Numbered from the stretch's first letter, positions 1-13,000 are shown. The stretch is 64,000 nt of DNA from Fistularia commersonii (GCA_037954325.1 JBBMNZ010000013.1:8366501-8430500); one strand, 5' to 3'. Numbers and translations are program-made. Notes: generated by a model not told the origin, from the letters alone.

Positions 1-1292
1 TAGTGGTTTACAGATTAGATGGCCTTATATGCAGCAACCACTTACTTACTTGCGTATCTATTTTTAAATCTCCCATAGTAACATTTGGATATTGTTCCCC
101 CTGCATTGTGATTTCTTGAGCATTTTCAGAATGTTGTGTCTTATTAACATGTAATTAGCACCTAATTCAATCCAATCCTTTTGTTCTCTTTATGTAGCTG
201 GGAACCAGTACCCTCCGCAGCAGGGCTGTTTTCAAATTGCAGCTCACTTCACAATCAACAACAGCTTTCCAGCGCCTGTGCTAACCTTTCTTATCTTAGG
301 TTGATTTTTCTTTTCTTTTCTTTTTTTTTTCTTTCAACAGGACTTTGATATTGGTACTGCAGACTTCCCTTGGAAGTTAGTTTATCAGGATACATAATCT
401 GAGGGTTTAGAATTTCAAGTGGAGGCTATGCTTTCTTTCTACGGAAAACACCTGCATCTTATCAAACTTTTTGAAAGGGTCATATCCTGTATTTCACAGG
501 GGCTGCGAAAGTCATTCTTAGAGGATGCGATACCCTTTGACCTGCTCACATCTTGCCTTATGTGAGTTAATACTTGGCAGAAACAAGAGTGTCTACCTGG
601 TCAGTGTGTATCGACTACCCTATCCATGTGTACTTGTCAGACATTCTTTTTTCCAGATAAATGTTGGAAAAAAAATTGAATGTAGGATGCCTTTGAACTG
701 TATTCTCTAATGTGGGTCAGAGATCTATCGTATGCATATTTTGAAAGTCTTTTCATCTGCAATTGCAGAGTTAAGATTCCCTTGGTACTCTCTTAATTTC
801 ATATACTTCTCTTGCAGTTATTTATTTAATAATTCTACATTAATGTCTCCTCAAACATGGTAAAAGTAAAGAGTTCAGAGCAGAAAAAAGGGAAACTTTT
901 CTTCTGCCCCCATCTGCGTGATAGTCTGTCCTCCCTAATGACTCCATTTTAAAGATGGGCTAACCAGCAATGGAGGGAGGGTGCAAGGGATAGAAAGCGG
1001 GAGGGTAAAGAGGAGAAGAGAGGCTGCTCTCGCTGCAGCACTCTCCTCAGCTCTCAACTCCCAGCCAGCCGCTCTGTGTGTGTGCTTTGAAAGAGAATAG
1101 GATTCAGCCCTGTAAGGCTGAGGCTGCTCACTGGTTCCTTTGTGTGAAATAACATTTTTACTGAAAGCCAATTACTAGTAACATTATTTTAGTTTCTTCT
1201 GCTATTAAAAGTACCTCTCTCTGTTGCCCCACATTATCCCTCAATCACAACCCCCACCCATATTTCCCCCGCCCTTCTTTTCTCTGTTACAG
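1..1292 (+). other. pcdh19: pcdh19 intron, 3' part (upstream exons outside window)
   Basis: This stretch precedes the first recognisable pcdh19 exon and contains no exon I can support. It ends in a long pyrimidine-rich tract and a TTACAG acceptor at 1287-1292. It includes T-rich runs (310-335) and a GC-mixed block around 950-1130. The cytoplasmic exon expected just upstream in this family, the part ending before TENYS, is not found here, so it must lie before base 1. Confidence 0.6.
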
Positions 1293-1351
1293 ACGGAGAA
1301 TTATTCAATTGACTCTAGTTACGTGAACAGCCGAGCCCACCTCATTAAAAG
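1293..1351 (+). CDS. pcdh19: Protocadherin-19, internal cytoplasmic exon
   Basis: This 59-nt exon starts in phase 0 after a strong acceptor (pyrimidine tract then CAG at 1290-1292) and ends at AAG|GTATGT (donor at 1352). It encodes 19 full codons beginning TENYSIDSSYVNSRAHL and ending IK, plus two bases (AG) of a serine codon completed in the next exon. The motif TENYSxDSxYVNSRAHLIKS is what I recall at this position in the cytoplasmic tail of vertebrate PCDH19, downstream of the alternatively spliced exon 2. PCDH19 is a homophilic adhesion molecule of the delta-2 protocadherins, acting at neuronal cell contacts and linking to actin regulation through its tail. The extracellular cadherin repeats and membrane helix are upstream of the window. 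The family assignment comes from remembered protein sequence, not a search, but the match is specific and is supported by the next two exons. Confidence 0.93.
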
Positions 1352-1878
1352 GTATGTCTTGATTAGGATTTTTCATAAACTACTTGTTACCATTGTTATT
1401 TGTAGGTATTTTATCTAATGAGCAGTTTGCATGATCACTTTCTTGTTCTGATCCAGTTAAATGAAATGTGAGGATAATAATTTGGGGAGAAAACACAATA
1501 ATCTGATTAGACTGATTAGATACTTTAAAACAATCTAAAACTGCATATTTAGAGCAGGAAAAATCCTCATTGTAACTACAGAAAACCTTCAAAGTAATTT
1601 GTAATAATGTTCAGATAGGGCACTCATTACTGGAGCTGCAGTTATTTATAGCTAAACGCAACCATTTCACGATTATTGAATTTCAACTCATCTACCGGTA
1701 CTCCCATTGTTTTTAATGAGACCCATTTTCCAAAAAAATCAATACATGGGTTTATGTTTGGAAAAGCTTGATGAAATATATAGGGAAATGAATATTATAC
1801 AAATCGTACATCTGGAATAATTCATATGATACATATGAATTCAGATAAAGAGTAATGCATAAAAATGTATGAGATGCG

Positions 1879-2200
1879 TTCATTCATCCTCTGTACTGCT
1901 TATCCAGCAGCCAGAGTCGGGGGAGGCTGTAGTCTCTCCCAGCTGTCAATGGGCGGAAGGTGGGGTTCACCATGGACTGTAAGCCAGTCCACATATAGAG
2001 GCAAACAATTATTCACGCTCTCATACGCACATATAGGCAATTTTGGGTCTCTAATGAACCCACGTTTTGGACTGGAGGAAACTCCCCGCTGACACGGGGA
2101 AAATTTGCAAACTCCACACAGAAAGGTCCCCTGCTGAAATCCAACCGGGACCTTCTTAATGTGTGGCAGAACACTAACTACTGCGCCACTGTGCTGCCCC
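1879..2200 (-). repeat. tRNA-derived SINE, near full length
   Basis: Read on the minus strand, this starts at 2200 with a tRNA-like head (GGCGCAGTAGTTAG as A-box region, a degenerate GGTCCCGGTTGGATTTC as B-box region). The body that follows, with TTTCTGTGTGGAGTTTGCA, is shared by all SINEs in this window. The tail side near 1880-1900 holds the conserved segment read as CTGCTTATCC on the plus strand. It is decayed and is not a tRNA gene. It lies in a pcdh19 intron, head-to-head with the copy at 2249. Confidence 0.85.
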
Positions 2201-2248
2201 AATTTATGGGAAGATCATTCTAAGTTTAATAATTAAAATGACAATACC

Positions 2249-2562
2249 AGGTGGCACGCTGTGATCAGCGCTTCAACCTCACAACACGTAGGACCCTGGT
2301 TTATTGTCCACAGTGGGTCTTTCTGTGGAGTTTGTATGTTCTCCTGTCTGTGTGGGTTTCCTCCGGGCTCGCCAGCATGCTACATGCAGAGCTGTAATTG
2401 GAAAAATTTGGAAAATTGTCCAGATGTGTGAACGAGAGAGAGAATGGTTGTCTTGATATGTGGCCCTGCCATCGACCGCCGACTCTCGTCCGATGACAGC
2501 TGGAAGAGGCTCTGGCCCTCCACAGCCCCAAGAGCAGGATAAGAGGCAGATAATGAATGAAT
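2249..2562 (+). repeat. tRNA-derived SINE, near full length
   Basis: This is the same family as the preceding copy but on the plus strand. The head runs AGGTGGCACGCTGTGATCAG, followed by the CTTTCTGTGGAGTTTGTATG body, then the GACAGCTGGAAGAGGCTC tail segment and a short AATG-repeat end. AAAATGACA at 2235-2243 and AAAATGATA at 2568-2576 may be diverged target-site duplications (8 of 9 match). It is decayed, and the B-box is poor. Confidence 0.85.
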
Positions 2563-4147
2563 GTGTGAAAATGATAACAGTTTGAAATGTAACTAGCTAT
2601 TGCAACAGAACATATTGTCTGGCTTTAAATCCTCAGAGTGTTAGGCCAGGAAAAATGACCGAGGTATCATTCAATATTAATGAAGGTCATAGTGAGCAAA
2701 TCTGAGCTCAAATCTCTTAGATTAAAGTTGAGGAAATTAATGTGCTCTGTAAATAACTGCTTATTGCTTTTATAGAAACTAACCACCTCCATGTTCAAAT
2801 GTGTGAGCAGTCACACCAGATGCATTTATTTATTTATTGATTATCTTTTTCTAAAGATGATCTGAAATTACAATCTAAGATTTCTTGAAAAATAATCATG
2901 TTTTACTTTTTTTATGAATTTGTGAGAGGTGTTACATGAGAGTAGACTTACATACACACTGAAATAGATAGATTTGTGGGGATGAAGGCAAACTGGAAGG
3001 CACAGGGTCATATTAATTCCCTCCAACCGCAGAGCTGTTTAAGCCTGGCTTTCTTCTGAGGTCTTTTTACCTGCAGGTGTGGACCAATCCAGGCTTTTAT
3101 TTTAGTTTGAAGCCATCCTTGCCTTTTGAAACCCCATTATGGCAATTTTCCCCAAAAGATTCCTCCCTTTAATGTAAATAAAGAGCATTCAAGTGTGGGC
3201 CTTTGCAGCACACTACAAAGAAATCCCCCTCAGGAGCCACTGAGCCTATGGTCTGGGACAGGTGCAATTACAGTGATAACATCATAGAGCCAGCATTTCC
3301 CTCCACTGCAGTCCTCCCTCCCCGGATGGAGAATGCTAGGCTTGCGCTAGGGAATGCAGTATTGTCCTTCACATATACTCCCTTCCTTTTTTTTTTTATA
3401 CATGCTTGTTTATCTCATAGTTTTCTCTACATTCTGTAACATTTTTTTTTTCTCCTGTGTAACCCAAATTCTCCCCCTGCATGAAACATTCCTCATATTT
3501 CCTTCTGCTCAAAGAACACATGTTCATACATGCACGACTATTTAGTGTTGTTTGTAAGGGGGAATTTGTTCCGATGGGATGGATATCAAATGAAGGGAAA
3601 TCACACTGTTATTGTGCAGCTGTTGATTGTTCCCCACCCTCTTTATTGACTGTGAGCCCAAACAAGACAGATGCTCAGTTTGCATGCTTCCAGCATTTCC
3701 GACATCCATCTTCCTTCCAGGAATTCCTGATTACTGCAGTATTTGTTTGATAGAAGTGTGTGAGTACCTCCTGTTTGCACAAGATGCCCTTGAAGTCAGT
3801 GCATCCATCCAAAATGTCCCTGTCTGAAATTCCATTGCTTGCATGCTGTCCATGGAGTAGGATATTTCCATAGACTTGAAGCTCTTTACTGGAGTTGACA
3901 ACAAGTGTAAAATAGGACCGTTGTCTGCAAAGCTCAAGCATTTAGCCAGGACATATCCACAAATAAATGACTTCTTACCGGTTCTCAACTGTATATTTAA
4001 CTATAACTGTAACAAGAGGGTCCAAGGAGGACCTAAAGGGGACACAAAGAAAAACTTGTAAAACTTACTGTAAACAGGGATGACCATGCGAGAGAAGGTG
4101 GTAGTTAATCAACTTTTTTTTTTCTTCCCCTTCTGGCCCCCATGTAG

Positions 4148-4320
4148 TACATCGACATTCAAGGACCTGGAGGGGAACAGTCTGAAGGACAGTGGGCACG
4201 AGGAGAGCGACCAGACCGACAGTGAACATGATGTCCAGAGAGGACACTATGTTGACACAGCTGTCAATGATGTGCTGAACATGACCGTCCCACCCAATGT
4301 TTGCCAGCTGCCAGACCAAG
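4148..4320 (+). CDS. pcdh19: Protocadherin-19, acidic cytoplasmic exon
   Basis: This 173-nt exon follows a long T/C tract and TGTAG acceptor and ends at AAG|GTAAGA. Its first base completes the AGT serine begun at 1350-1351. It then encodes 57 codons starting TSTFKDLEGNSLKDSGHE, continuing through an acidic serine-rich stretch (ESDQTDSEHDVQR) to TAVNDVLN and a Cys/Pro segment ending PDQ, and leaves one base for the next exon. STFKDLEGNSLKDSGHEES and the DQTDSEHDVQR block are hallmarks of the PCDH19 tail as I remember it in mammals. Both junctions preserve frame, and the residues across them match the family order (KS-STFKDL before, PD-x-D-x-x-EGFHC after). The acidic/serine cluster suggests phosphorylation or a docking surface, which is inference only. 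Confidence 0.95.
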
Positions 4321-6108
4321 GTAAGAATGTGTGTGTTCGCTCTTTGTGGGCTGTGATTGAAAGATTGCATCACCTGGAATATTTTTGTCAATGACAAGGG
4401 GAGACCTTTGTGTATTGTATCACATTCAGCACTCTGTTTATGTTCCAAAAGCATCTTTCTTTCAAAGTGCAGTCTCCCCACGGTGCCCATTAGGAAAGAT
4501 GATTAATGCAGTGTATTTCATCTAGAATGCCCTACTGATGTAGCTAAGGCTACACACTTACTATTATTGACTGATTGTGTTGATGTTGATGTCCGCTCTC
4601 AAAGGAAGACTGACTTAGATGAGTTTGAATGGCAGCGATTAGACTCACAAAGGTAGAAGGTAGAAATCAACATATTTCTACTTGCCCTCATCTATTATTC
4701 AGGGGTATCATTTAGCAAGGAATTAATGTTGATGTTTCATTTCTGCCTAACCATTTAAAAGGACATCCACATTTCTGGCAGATGTCAGAGAATGTGTCAT
4801 GTTCATCTCAACTACTGCCAGTAAGACTGAGAAGAGAGTGGGTCAGTAAGTGGGAGAGAGCAGAATGGAAAAAATAAAGCTATCTGGAGCAGATCCAGAT
4901 GTTTTTATTCATCTGAGGGTATTTAGAAATCTCAAAGGAAACACCACAGGTGCAACGGCTCAGCAGAGCATGAGCATTTATGTGAAAATTGCAAATATTT
5001 TTGGATGAAACATGATCCTACCCTCAATAAAGGAGAGAAAAAACTGAAAGTATGGTTTTAAAAACCTGTATGTAAGTACTCAGTGTTTAATATCATTTAT
5101 TGTGTCTGAAATGCATATAAGTTTTTTTTTTTTTTTTATGCTCCTGTTTTGGAGCCTGTGCCAAATTATCTTCCCCCATTTAATGCAGAATTTTTAATAA
5201 AATTCTGCTGCTTCAGTAATGTGACTTTGTCACTCCTCCTCAGCTCTCACAGAAACTAAATTTTAATGAGCATGAGATAACAAAACACGTCCTTATTTTC
5301 ATCATTTCTTTTTTAACATTTGACTATTTTCATGAATGTTGTGTGGGTGTATTTGAAGAAGCATTAAACGTGTAGGGCTTTGTCAGTTTTGTACCTTGTA
5401 CTTTTTTTAATGTCCGACATCTCACATAGACCAACTTGATAATGAACAGCAGATAATAAATATGCAGATTGTTTAAGCTAGCTCTAGCGTTTTTTCTGCA
5501 AAAATCTTTCCTCTAACAATACATGCTGATGATCTACTTTTGAGATATCTATATTGGAGGAAAGTTAAAAGAGATAGATTTGAAGGCTATTTCAAGTGGA
5601 AAAACACAGAAAGTTGTATATTCCCTTTTCCTTTAATGCCCGCAATGATTGCATCTGCTGCAATTAGATACACATGCCTCTTAAATGTTTAAAGCAGCAC
5701 CACATTGCTGGTAAACAACAATAGGCAGTTTCACAATGCAGCCCATTTTGTTTTACCAGTAGGAATGGATAACAACAACTATTAGTTTGGAATTTAAATT
5801 TGGTGCTCTTTCAGTTTCTTCTTTTTTTTGTCTGCGACTGTAGACAAATTCATTTTTTGGCCGCAAATTCTCTTCAATAAGGCTGAAGGACAATAGTTTT
5901 GATTGTATTTTACCTTCTTTCTTTTTATGATTGTATTTTTACTTCTTTGTTTTTAAAGTGCTTCAGTGGCAATGTTCGCTGAGATAGTAATGAAGGCTTG
6001 TTCCTAATTCTCAAATGCATCAACTAAACATCCTCACTGGGGCAACAGTACAACAAATGAAACTAACCATTCATTATAAATCCCCAACATTCATCTTCCA
6101 ACAAGTTT

Positions 6109-6140
6109 TAATTACCGGCAGATGATATTGCCGGTAATTA
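6109..6140. repeat. Perfect 12-bp inverted repeat, 8-nt loop
   Basis: The arm TAATTACCGGCA at 6109-6120 is the exact reverse complement of TGCCGGTAATTA at 6129-6140, separated by GATGATAT. It lies within unique intron sequence. It could be an imprint of a small element or a dyad for a binding protein, and no function can be assigned. Confidence 0.8.
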
Positions 6141-9100
6141 TAGATAATATATTAATTCTACAGATAAAGTGGTAATGACTTACATATCTGCTGGTATCAA
6201 ATTTTCAGATCAACATGTTATATATGAAAGTCCTTTCATTCAGTTGTACAGATATTTTCAGCAGGTATCATCAGGAGGCCAACATTATGCGGATGTTGAT
6301 ATTTTTTTTTAATGGCGGATGTGATGTTAACGTCACAACATTTTCTGCCAAGCACTTAACTTGAGAAGTTCACAACAGCTGACGTGCCAGTATTTGTTCA
6401 TAAATTGTCCTAAAAATAGCCAAATATTCACACGATACGTTTTTGGTCCATTTTGCACGTGTAACTCCACTTTCTATTTAAATGTAGTTCTAATATATTT
6501 TGGGATTTTTAATCATGCCTCTATTAATACCAGCTCGATGCTCAAACTTCATAGTTCAGTGGCGTTGTTAGCTGACAGCGTTGAAAAGATTCGGAAACAC
6601 ATGTGGATGCTTCACGCAGAGCAATGTTTTTCGAATGTTACTATTTCATGTCCTTTATTCCTTTGAAATTTGAGAACATAAATATACAACAATTGAGGCT
6701 GGTAAGTTAGAAAAGAAGCTATAACTGACATGATTATGTCATTCTAGTTTGAACTCATGTCTCTTAATTGACAAAAATGGACACCATGTGCTCATTATGT
6801 TGAGTGAAAGGAAATAATCATCATAAAACAAATTGGATGTTTACTACGGACTCTAAGATGTCTTCTGGGAGTGACTCTGTTCCATAGTCTTTCTCCTCTG
6901 CCATCCAAAGCAGAAAACATGTTGAGAGACCGCTATTGCCAAAGGACAGCATACACACTGTGGGATGGAAGTGTCTTGTTTTTTGTTCTGTTTTCTTCTG
7001 TTGATAAGTGTTTAGAACAAAGGGAACTGGAAAGAGAAAGGTTTCAACTCAGGCTTTTACAGTGCAAATGTTTACCATTCCCAGTACCATGTAAAGGTAT
7101 TGTTTGTTTAGGAGAAAGCTGTTGCCTTTGCAAGAGAGCCCTGGATCCTTGTAATCTTGTTTGAAACAACATTTGTATGGCAAGAGTCAGCTGCTTTCAA
7201 ACTATGCATTGCATTGGTGATTTGTTTCTGTATTAATTCACAATTTTGATAGTTGGCATTGAACCATAAATATTGAGCCTTTTTAACACTCTTCATTAAT
7301 CTTTGCAGCAGCTACAAAGTAACTTTCAGAGAAGTGATTGTGAAAAGATTTTAGACTTAAATCTCAGTGAATACCTCTCTTTTGAATCCCTGCCAAGAAT
7401 CTAAAGAGTGTCTGCTCTCTTTGAAAAACCTGACCTGAAATATCCTCACAGAGTGGATTAGACTGGGGAATTTGAAGAACAAATTACATTAAATCTGTTA
7501 AAAATCTATAAAGGAAGGGCTATCTTTTATATGTAATGAATCTTGCATATCTACCAATAGAATATAAATGGATGATATCACTCTTCTCATAAACTGTGAA
7601 GCAGTACTACATAAAAATGAATTCTTCTTTATCTTTATAGGCATGTCTATGAAGTTCAGGGGATTTGGTTGAAAAGTGAGACAGTCTAGCCCTGGCTCTT
7701 TGGAACCATTGGTGTCAAGGGAGAGGCAAAAGGAGCTGACTCTGAGGAGGCTCCTTTCAAAGGGAACAAAATCTATTTTTCCACACATTTTTTTGATTGT
7801 CATTGATTACACTCAATTCCTCACAGATATGGATGTGCGATGATTTTTTTGTGGAATAAAAATCACGTATTGTTAAAATTACTCGCGTTATCTACGCAGG
7901 AGGGGATTTGTGAGTGGGATGTTTTAAAGATGTCGGATTTCTTGGTTTAGAGGCCTATGGTATTGGAGGGATTTCCAGGTCAATGTGTAAAAGTTAACCA
8001 AAAAAAGCTTCTCCTCGTCGTATGGTAGACTCAAAGGGATCCACCACTGCTCAATTAGCAAAAGCAGGGTATAGGCATCTTTTATTTTTGACATTTTCCT
8101 TGGCCTCCACCTCTGGAGATTAGGTTTCATCTATCTGTTAGCTCCCTGTGGGTGTGTGCCTGAAGCTGGTGCCCAGGAATGGAAGCCCCTCCGTGGGCCA
8201 CAGGCTTTTCCATATTCCCTTCTTCCATCAGCCAATCCGTAGGGTTTCACTGTTCCTAATTGATTTCAACTCCCCCCAGTGTCTCCCCTGTCTCTCTCTT
8301 TTCTCTGTCTTTCTCTGCATGTCTTGCTCTTTCTTTCTTTCTTCTCCGGTTTCATCTACTGACTGCAAACATCTCAAACCCACATACCCCAACATTGTGC
8401 CAGTCAAGCAGTTCCCTCTCCCTATTAAAAAAAGGGAAAAGAGTAAAAGCACCTCATGTGTTTCTGCTGCAAACTTGCCCTAAATTCAACACAGGTACAT
8501 TTCTAGTTTGCAGTTCTCTGATCTACTAACAAAAATGCTGACAGGTGTCAAAATCAGGAAGGCAACAGGAATAGGGGTATGCTGACAACACAAGAGGGGG
8601 GAAGAGAGTGTGTGAGGGAGGCAGAGATGGAGAGATAAGGTGAGAGTCTAGTAAGCAGTCTTAGTGAGGGAAAATAGAAAACAAGCTCTCTGACAGTTAA
8701 GTTTTTAGTTTTTTTTTTTTTTTTTGTTTTGTTTTGTTTTCTTTTTTTCTCTCACTAACGGTAGGTGTGTCAGAGGATTTGACTAAACATCTGATTGAAT
8801 CAGTCAAGACTATGCTTTTGATTCAGGCTGAACACAAAACATGTTACCCAGTCAAGTTTTACTACTAGATTAACATACAAACTCTATAGTGGAACCATCC
8901 ATTTTGATTTGCATTTCCCTAATCTAATGTTGAACCCATGGAAGTAAAATGGCTGACAGTGACAGATAGCTCAGTGCAATACACGCATTAAGTCAGACAG
9001 AATGTGCACAGTCCCTGTACAAACCCACCGGGGAATCCTTGTAAGCAGGTGTAGTAATATGTGATTAACGGCAACGGCACAATTTAGCCTGCAAGATATA

Positions 9101-9161
9101 TAGAGGAAATAGTGGAAAGTATTGAGAATCAAAAGATTCAAGAGAACATTTTTGTTCATGC

Positions 9162-9240
9162 TTTATTTATTTATTTATTTTTTATTTATTTGTCAATTTA
9201 TTTGTTTATTAAATTCTATTTAATTCTATTTATTTATTTT
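9162..9240. repeat. TTTA-rich low-complexity tract
   Basis: This is an irregular run of TTTATTTA units interrupted by single changes, inside the large pcdh19 intron. It is a simple repeat with no coding potential. Confidence 0.85.
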
Positions 9241-9774
9241 GATCACAGTTACTTCGCTGAATAATAAATCAAGTTAAACAGTAGAGAAGTTGGCCCTGTT
9301 GTATTCAAATTATCACTTGTATCAAATGGAGCTGACCATTATTTCTATTCCCCTGGTAATTTATACTAGTCTGCTGTCAGTTACAGACAAGAATGTTGTT
9401 TTCTTCACCATCTTTGTGTTATTCATCTCAGTGTGTTAGACAAGTTTGTACACTGCTTTTATGTTCAAAATGTTTAAAAATAGCCATTGTCTCTTGGTAG
9501 TGTTTGTTTTTTCAGAACTTGCATAAGTAAATCAACACATGCTTTAAATTGCACTGTTCATTCCTTCACCCCCTCCCCTTTTTTAATATAATTCGAAGGG
9601 GGAATGAGGCAAAATAAATAAATGAAAAAAATACATAAAAAGGCTTGCTTTGTTTCTCTAAGTTTTTACAAGTATGTCTAGTTTCCTTGTCCCCCCCCCC
9701 TTCTTGCAATAGACACAAACAAAACAGCACCTTTGGCCAAGATACAAAATATATTGTTACGTTTTAATGCTATA

Positions 9775-10015
9775 ATGACATCACCTGGACCCAAGCTCCC
9801 CTGAATTTACCCACCCAGTGTATTTAATCAGCTCAAGAGGAAACTGCTTATCTTGCTGCACTTGTCACGGATAGCGCATTGAACATATCAGAGTGAGAAA
9901 TGGGAATAGTTCATTATTTTCTAGGGCTCACAATGAGCCTGATGTGTCTCATTGCGGGCCCTCCACTGACAGCTCATTTTCTAGACAATCCTGGCATTCA
10001 GTTCACAACACGGCA
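9775..10015. other. Possible conserved non-coding block
   Basis: This is a GC-mixed, repeat-free block in the 19-kb intron with balanced base composition, unlike the surrounding AT-rich DNA, and short open frames without recognisable protein. A purine-rich tract follows it. Such blocks in introns of neural genes are often conserved enhancers, but that is inference from composition alone. Confidence 0.2.
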
Positions 10016-13000
10016 GGGCAAGAGAGAGAGGGAGACAGAGAGAGGGAGGAAACATAGAGACAGAGAGAAAATAGGGCTCCGGATCTCCATTGCTTATTCA
10101 TGATGCTGTGGCATGCTAGGTGTGTTAATAATCTCCACAGAAACCAAGCGAATCACAGTTGTTTGTTGAACACCTCGCCAAGCTGGGCCCAAGTCAATAG
10201 CAGATGGGAAAACAGGGGGATCAGAATGATCCCAGACAGTGGGAAAGAGATTAAGAGCACGTAATATGCTGAGATTGATGGGGGCTATGTAAGAGAACAG
10301 AGAGAACCTGAATTTAAAATCTGACTGTCGAGCTTGGGTCTTTAAGTGTGTGTCTTTAAAAGGTTAATCAGCAAAGAGACAGAGGTGGGAAGATAAAGAG
10401 ATGGCATCAGTCATGAATTCTTCAGGTAAGTGGGAAATAGTGTGAAATCTAAGGAGTGCTGTCGCATTCTCGCCTCGACCAGCCTATTGTGGCTGCGATT
10501 GATTTCAGTTCTTGTCTGAGGCTTCGAGGCAGCGGCCATTTTTACCGCACCATTGTGTTTTTAATTATTTGAGGTTAAAGCGTGTGCACAACCCCTTCTC
10601 CGCTGCAATATAAAGCAAGCGGTTATAAGATTGGAAGTGTTTCAGTCTGGGCAGCCCACAGCCCTATTTGTAGTTACATCTCATATTAAATGAACTACAA
10701 AGTTGAATAGAAAAAAGACTCAATAATTATGTTACACTTTTTTTTACCTACTATTAGAATATCTCACCCCTGAGGGAATTGTGTTTTGTTATCTGCTTAA
10801 TAATCTGCTCTCCTAAAACATCATCTATGTTATTTTGAACATTTGTGATTATCTACCTTGCCCTTCATGAGGATTCTTGCATGGCTCAAGACATTTTCTT
10901 TATTTCTACACTTTTGTCTGTTGGATGTAAATCCAACTTAATGAGAAGGTAAAAGTGCAACCTTTGCTGCTCAGTTCTTCATTTATCTCCTTCTAGCCAA
11001 TTTACAGAGCAGACGCTTGTGCTTGCACATGTGCAATGGTAATAAAAAGGGCCCCAAGCAATTTTTTCTTATGAGAAAAACAATGGTCCTGGCATTTGAA
11101 TCTGATGCTTTGTCACTGAACTGATTAAATAAAACTTTCAATTTGCATCTCGACTTAAAAAAGTCGAATGCCAGTAGCTGCTGGTTCTCCGGACTTAAAA
11201 ACATTTCATAGTATGTGCTGTTGATCTTAGGACAACTGGATATCCTCTCACGCCTTCATAACAGCATGACTTACCACATCCTTGTTGTGATGATATGACT
11301 TTGGACTGTTGTAGAGTAAACAACCTGATCAAGACATACTATACACATTGACTAACTCAACAGAGACTCTGTCTGTGGCTGTAAGTGGGCAGGATAGTCA
11401 CAGAGAGGCTGCCAAAGCAAGGCTTGTATTACAGGGATCCCAGGATATCAGACACCAAGCGGCCTGTGCGCCCCCCAGGCAGGGCAGAGTCTGGCAGCTG
11501 GCCTGCAGCCCAGATAGCTATAATCAGCTCCATTACCTGTAGCACCAACTCCCATTTAGGAGCCCTCATAGTGGAACCATGGCTATGCTGCAGATATGCA
11601 GGATACTGTAGAGTTTGAGAAAACTGCAAATAGCATGGGTTGAAAAGCTATAGCTGCACCTGCTGCGGAGACATAGATTGTAAACACAGGCACACGGTCG
11701 TAGTTTGCACACCCCGCTTGCGTGTAGTCTTTTGGGAGGCATTTTCTGGGCATTATGTATCTTGGCAGAAGGCATTTGTTTTAACTTCTGCTTCTGTGAA
11801 AGGGCAGATTACGAATATATATACACTGCTCTGTTTAAGGGGAAAATCAGCTGTCTCCTGACAAGAACATTGTAGCTGGCAGTTTTCTGTTCAGAATACA
11901 AAGAGACATTTATCACTGCAGCTGGGGTATGGGAAGAAGAGAGGAGGGGGGCTCCTTTGCTGCAGCAATGTGCATTTTTAACCCCTGCTGCTTCCTCTCT
12001 GTTGGAAAAGCACATGCCCACCTTCTTTTTTAATTGATTTTAGATTTTACCACACTTTTTTTCTTCAATTTTTAGTCTACGCTGATGCCTTTATCATCTT
12101 CCCCACACATCCTGTTTATTATCTTGGATCTTTTCACCTTCTTTCTCTCATCAACATTTTGACTAGAACATATACCATGAATATGCAGAGTTCTCTGTCC
12201 GTCTTCGCTGTTGCAACAAAAGGTTACTACCTTAGGCATACAGACATTGTATTTCCATATTTCTCTCTGCTCATGTATATTCAGTGAGACATTTTTTTTT
12301 CATCCGCTACATTTTTGAGCAGTTGAGTGATGTTTTTTTTTTATTATTTATTTACTTGTATTTTTTTAGGGACCATGCAAACACAATGACGCTTATCATA
12401 GAGGGATGTGCACTTTGGACTCCAGCTCAAGAGAATTATCATAAAGGTCAAACAGAAATCATCCAAACGACATGACTCGCTCCTGTTTTTCATTCATCAA
12501 TTAGTGTCAGCCTTGCTTCGCTGTCCTCTAAATGACCTTGTGGAACCCAGTTCACTATGCTGTAATTCAACGTTTCGAATGGGGCTCGCTAGTGAGAGAC
12601 TGCTACTGCCCCACATAATAAACTATTGATGAGAGAAATGATGCAGAGTGACAGAGGAAGGACCTGGAAAAGTGCATGTTGACCAGTGGCGCCTTCCATG
12701 ACCTTTTCTTGGACGTAACACTGCACAAGCCATTTGAATTTTCTTTACACACTTTCTCAAAAGTGACAATCTTTAACCACATGGACAATCTGCTTCTCTA
12801 ACATCTGAATGATGAATGCTCTTTGAATAAAAATCTGTAGGTTCACTGTTTGAACACAGTCATTCTGAAGTACTGCATTTAACACAAAAGAAGAGTTTGT
12901 TGCTGTGAAGCGTATGCCTGATTTAGTCCGTTCAAGTGTGAAAAAGGTCAGCAGTTGAAGAGGATATAAGGAGGTCTCTTCATTGTGGCATGTCTAGGGG

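Larger units (their letters stand above)
1352..4147 (+). other. pcdh19: pcdh19 intron (2.8 kb) with a SINE pair
   Basis: The intron runs from the GTATGT donor at 1352 to the pyrimidine-rich acceptor ending TGTAG at 4143-4147. It holds two tRNA-headed SINEs in opposite orientation (1879-2200 and 2249-2562). The rest is unique-looking sequence, with no other exon or RNA gene seen. The short open frames here have no recognisable product. Confidence 0.85.

Noticed and set aside
326..397. Acceptor-like pyrimidine tract and CAG at 338-340 followed by an 18-codon open stretch
   Set aside because: The translated residues do not match the PCDH19 tail, there is no matching donor, and a stop follows at 395-397. 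Probably a chance acceptor.
935..1171. Minus-strand 78-residue open frame
   Set aside because: No recognisable protein; length expected by chance in a GC-mixed block.
2150..2270. tRNA-like sequences at SINE heads
   Set aside because: A- and B-box words are embedded in a repeated ~320-bp SINE body and are degenerate. They are not functional tRNA genes.
4065..4490. Minus-strand 141-residue open frame
   Set aside because: Antisense shadow of the pcdh19 exon at 4148-4320; no independent family resemblance.
8280..8350. Pyrimidine-rich tract with CT repeats as a splice acceptor region
   Set aside because: No coding frame with pcdh19 resemblance follows; simple-sequence tract.
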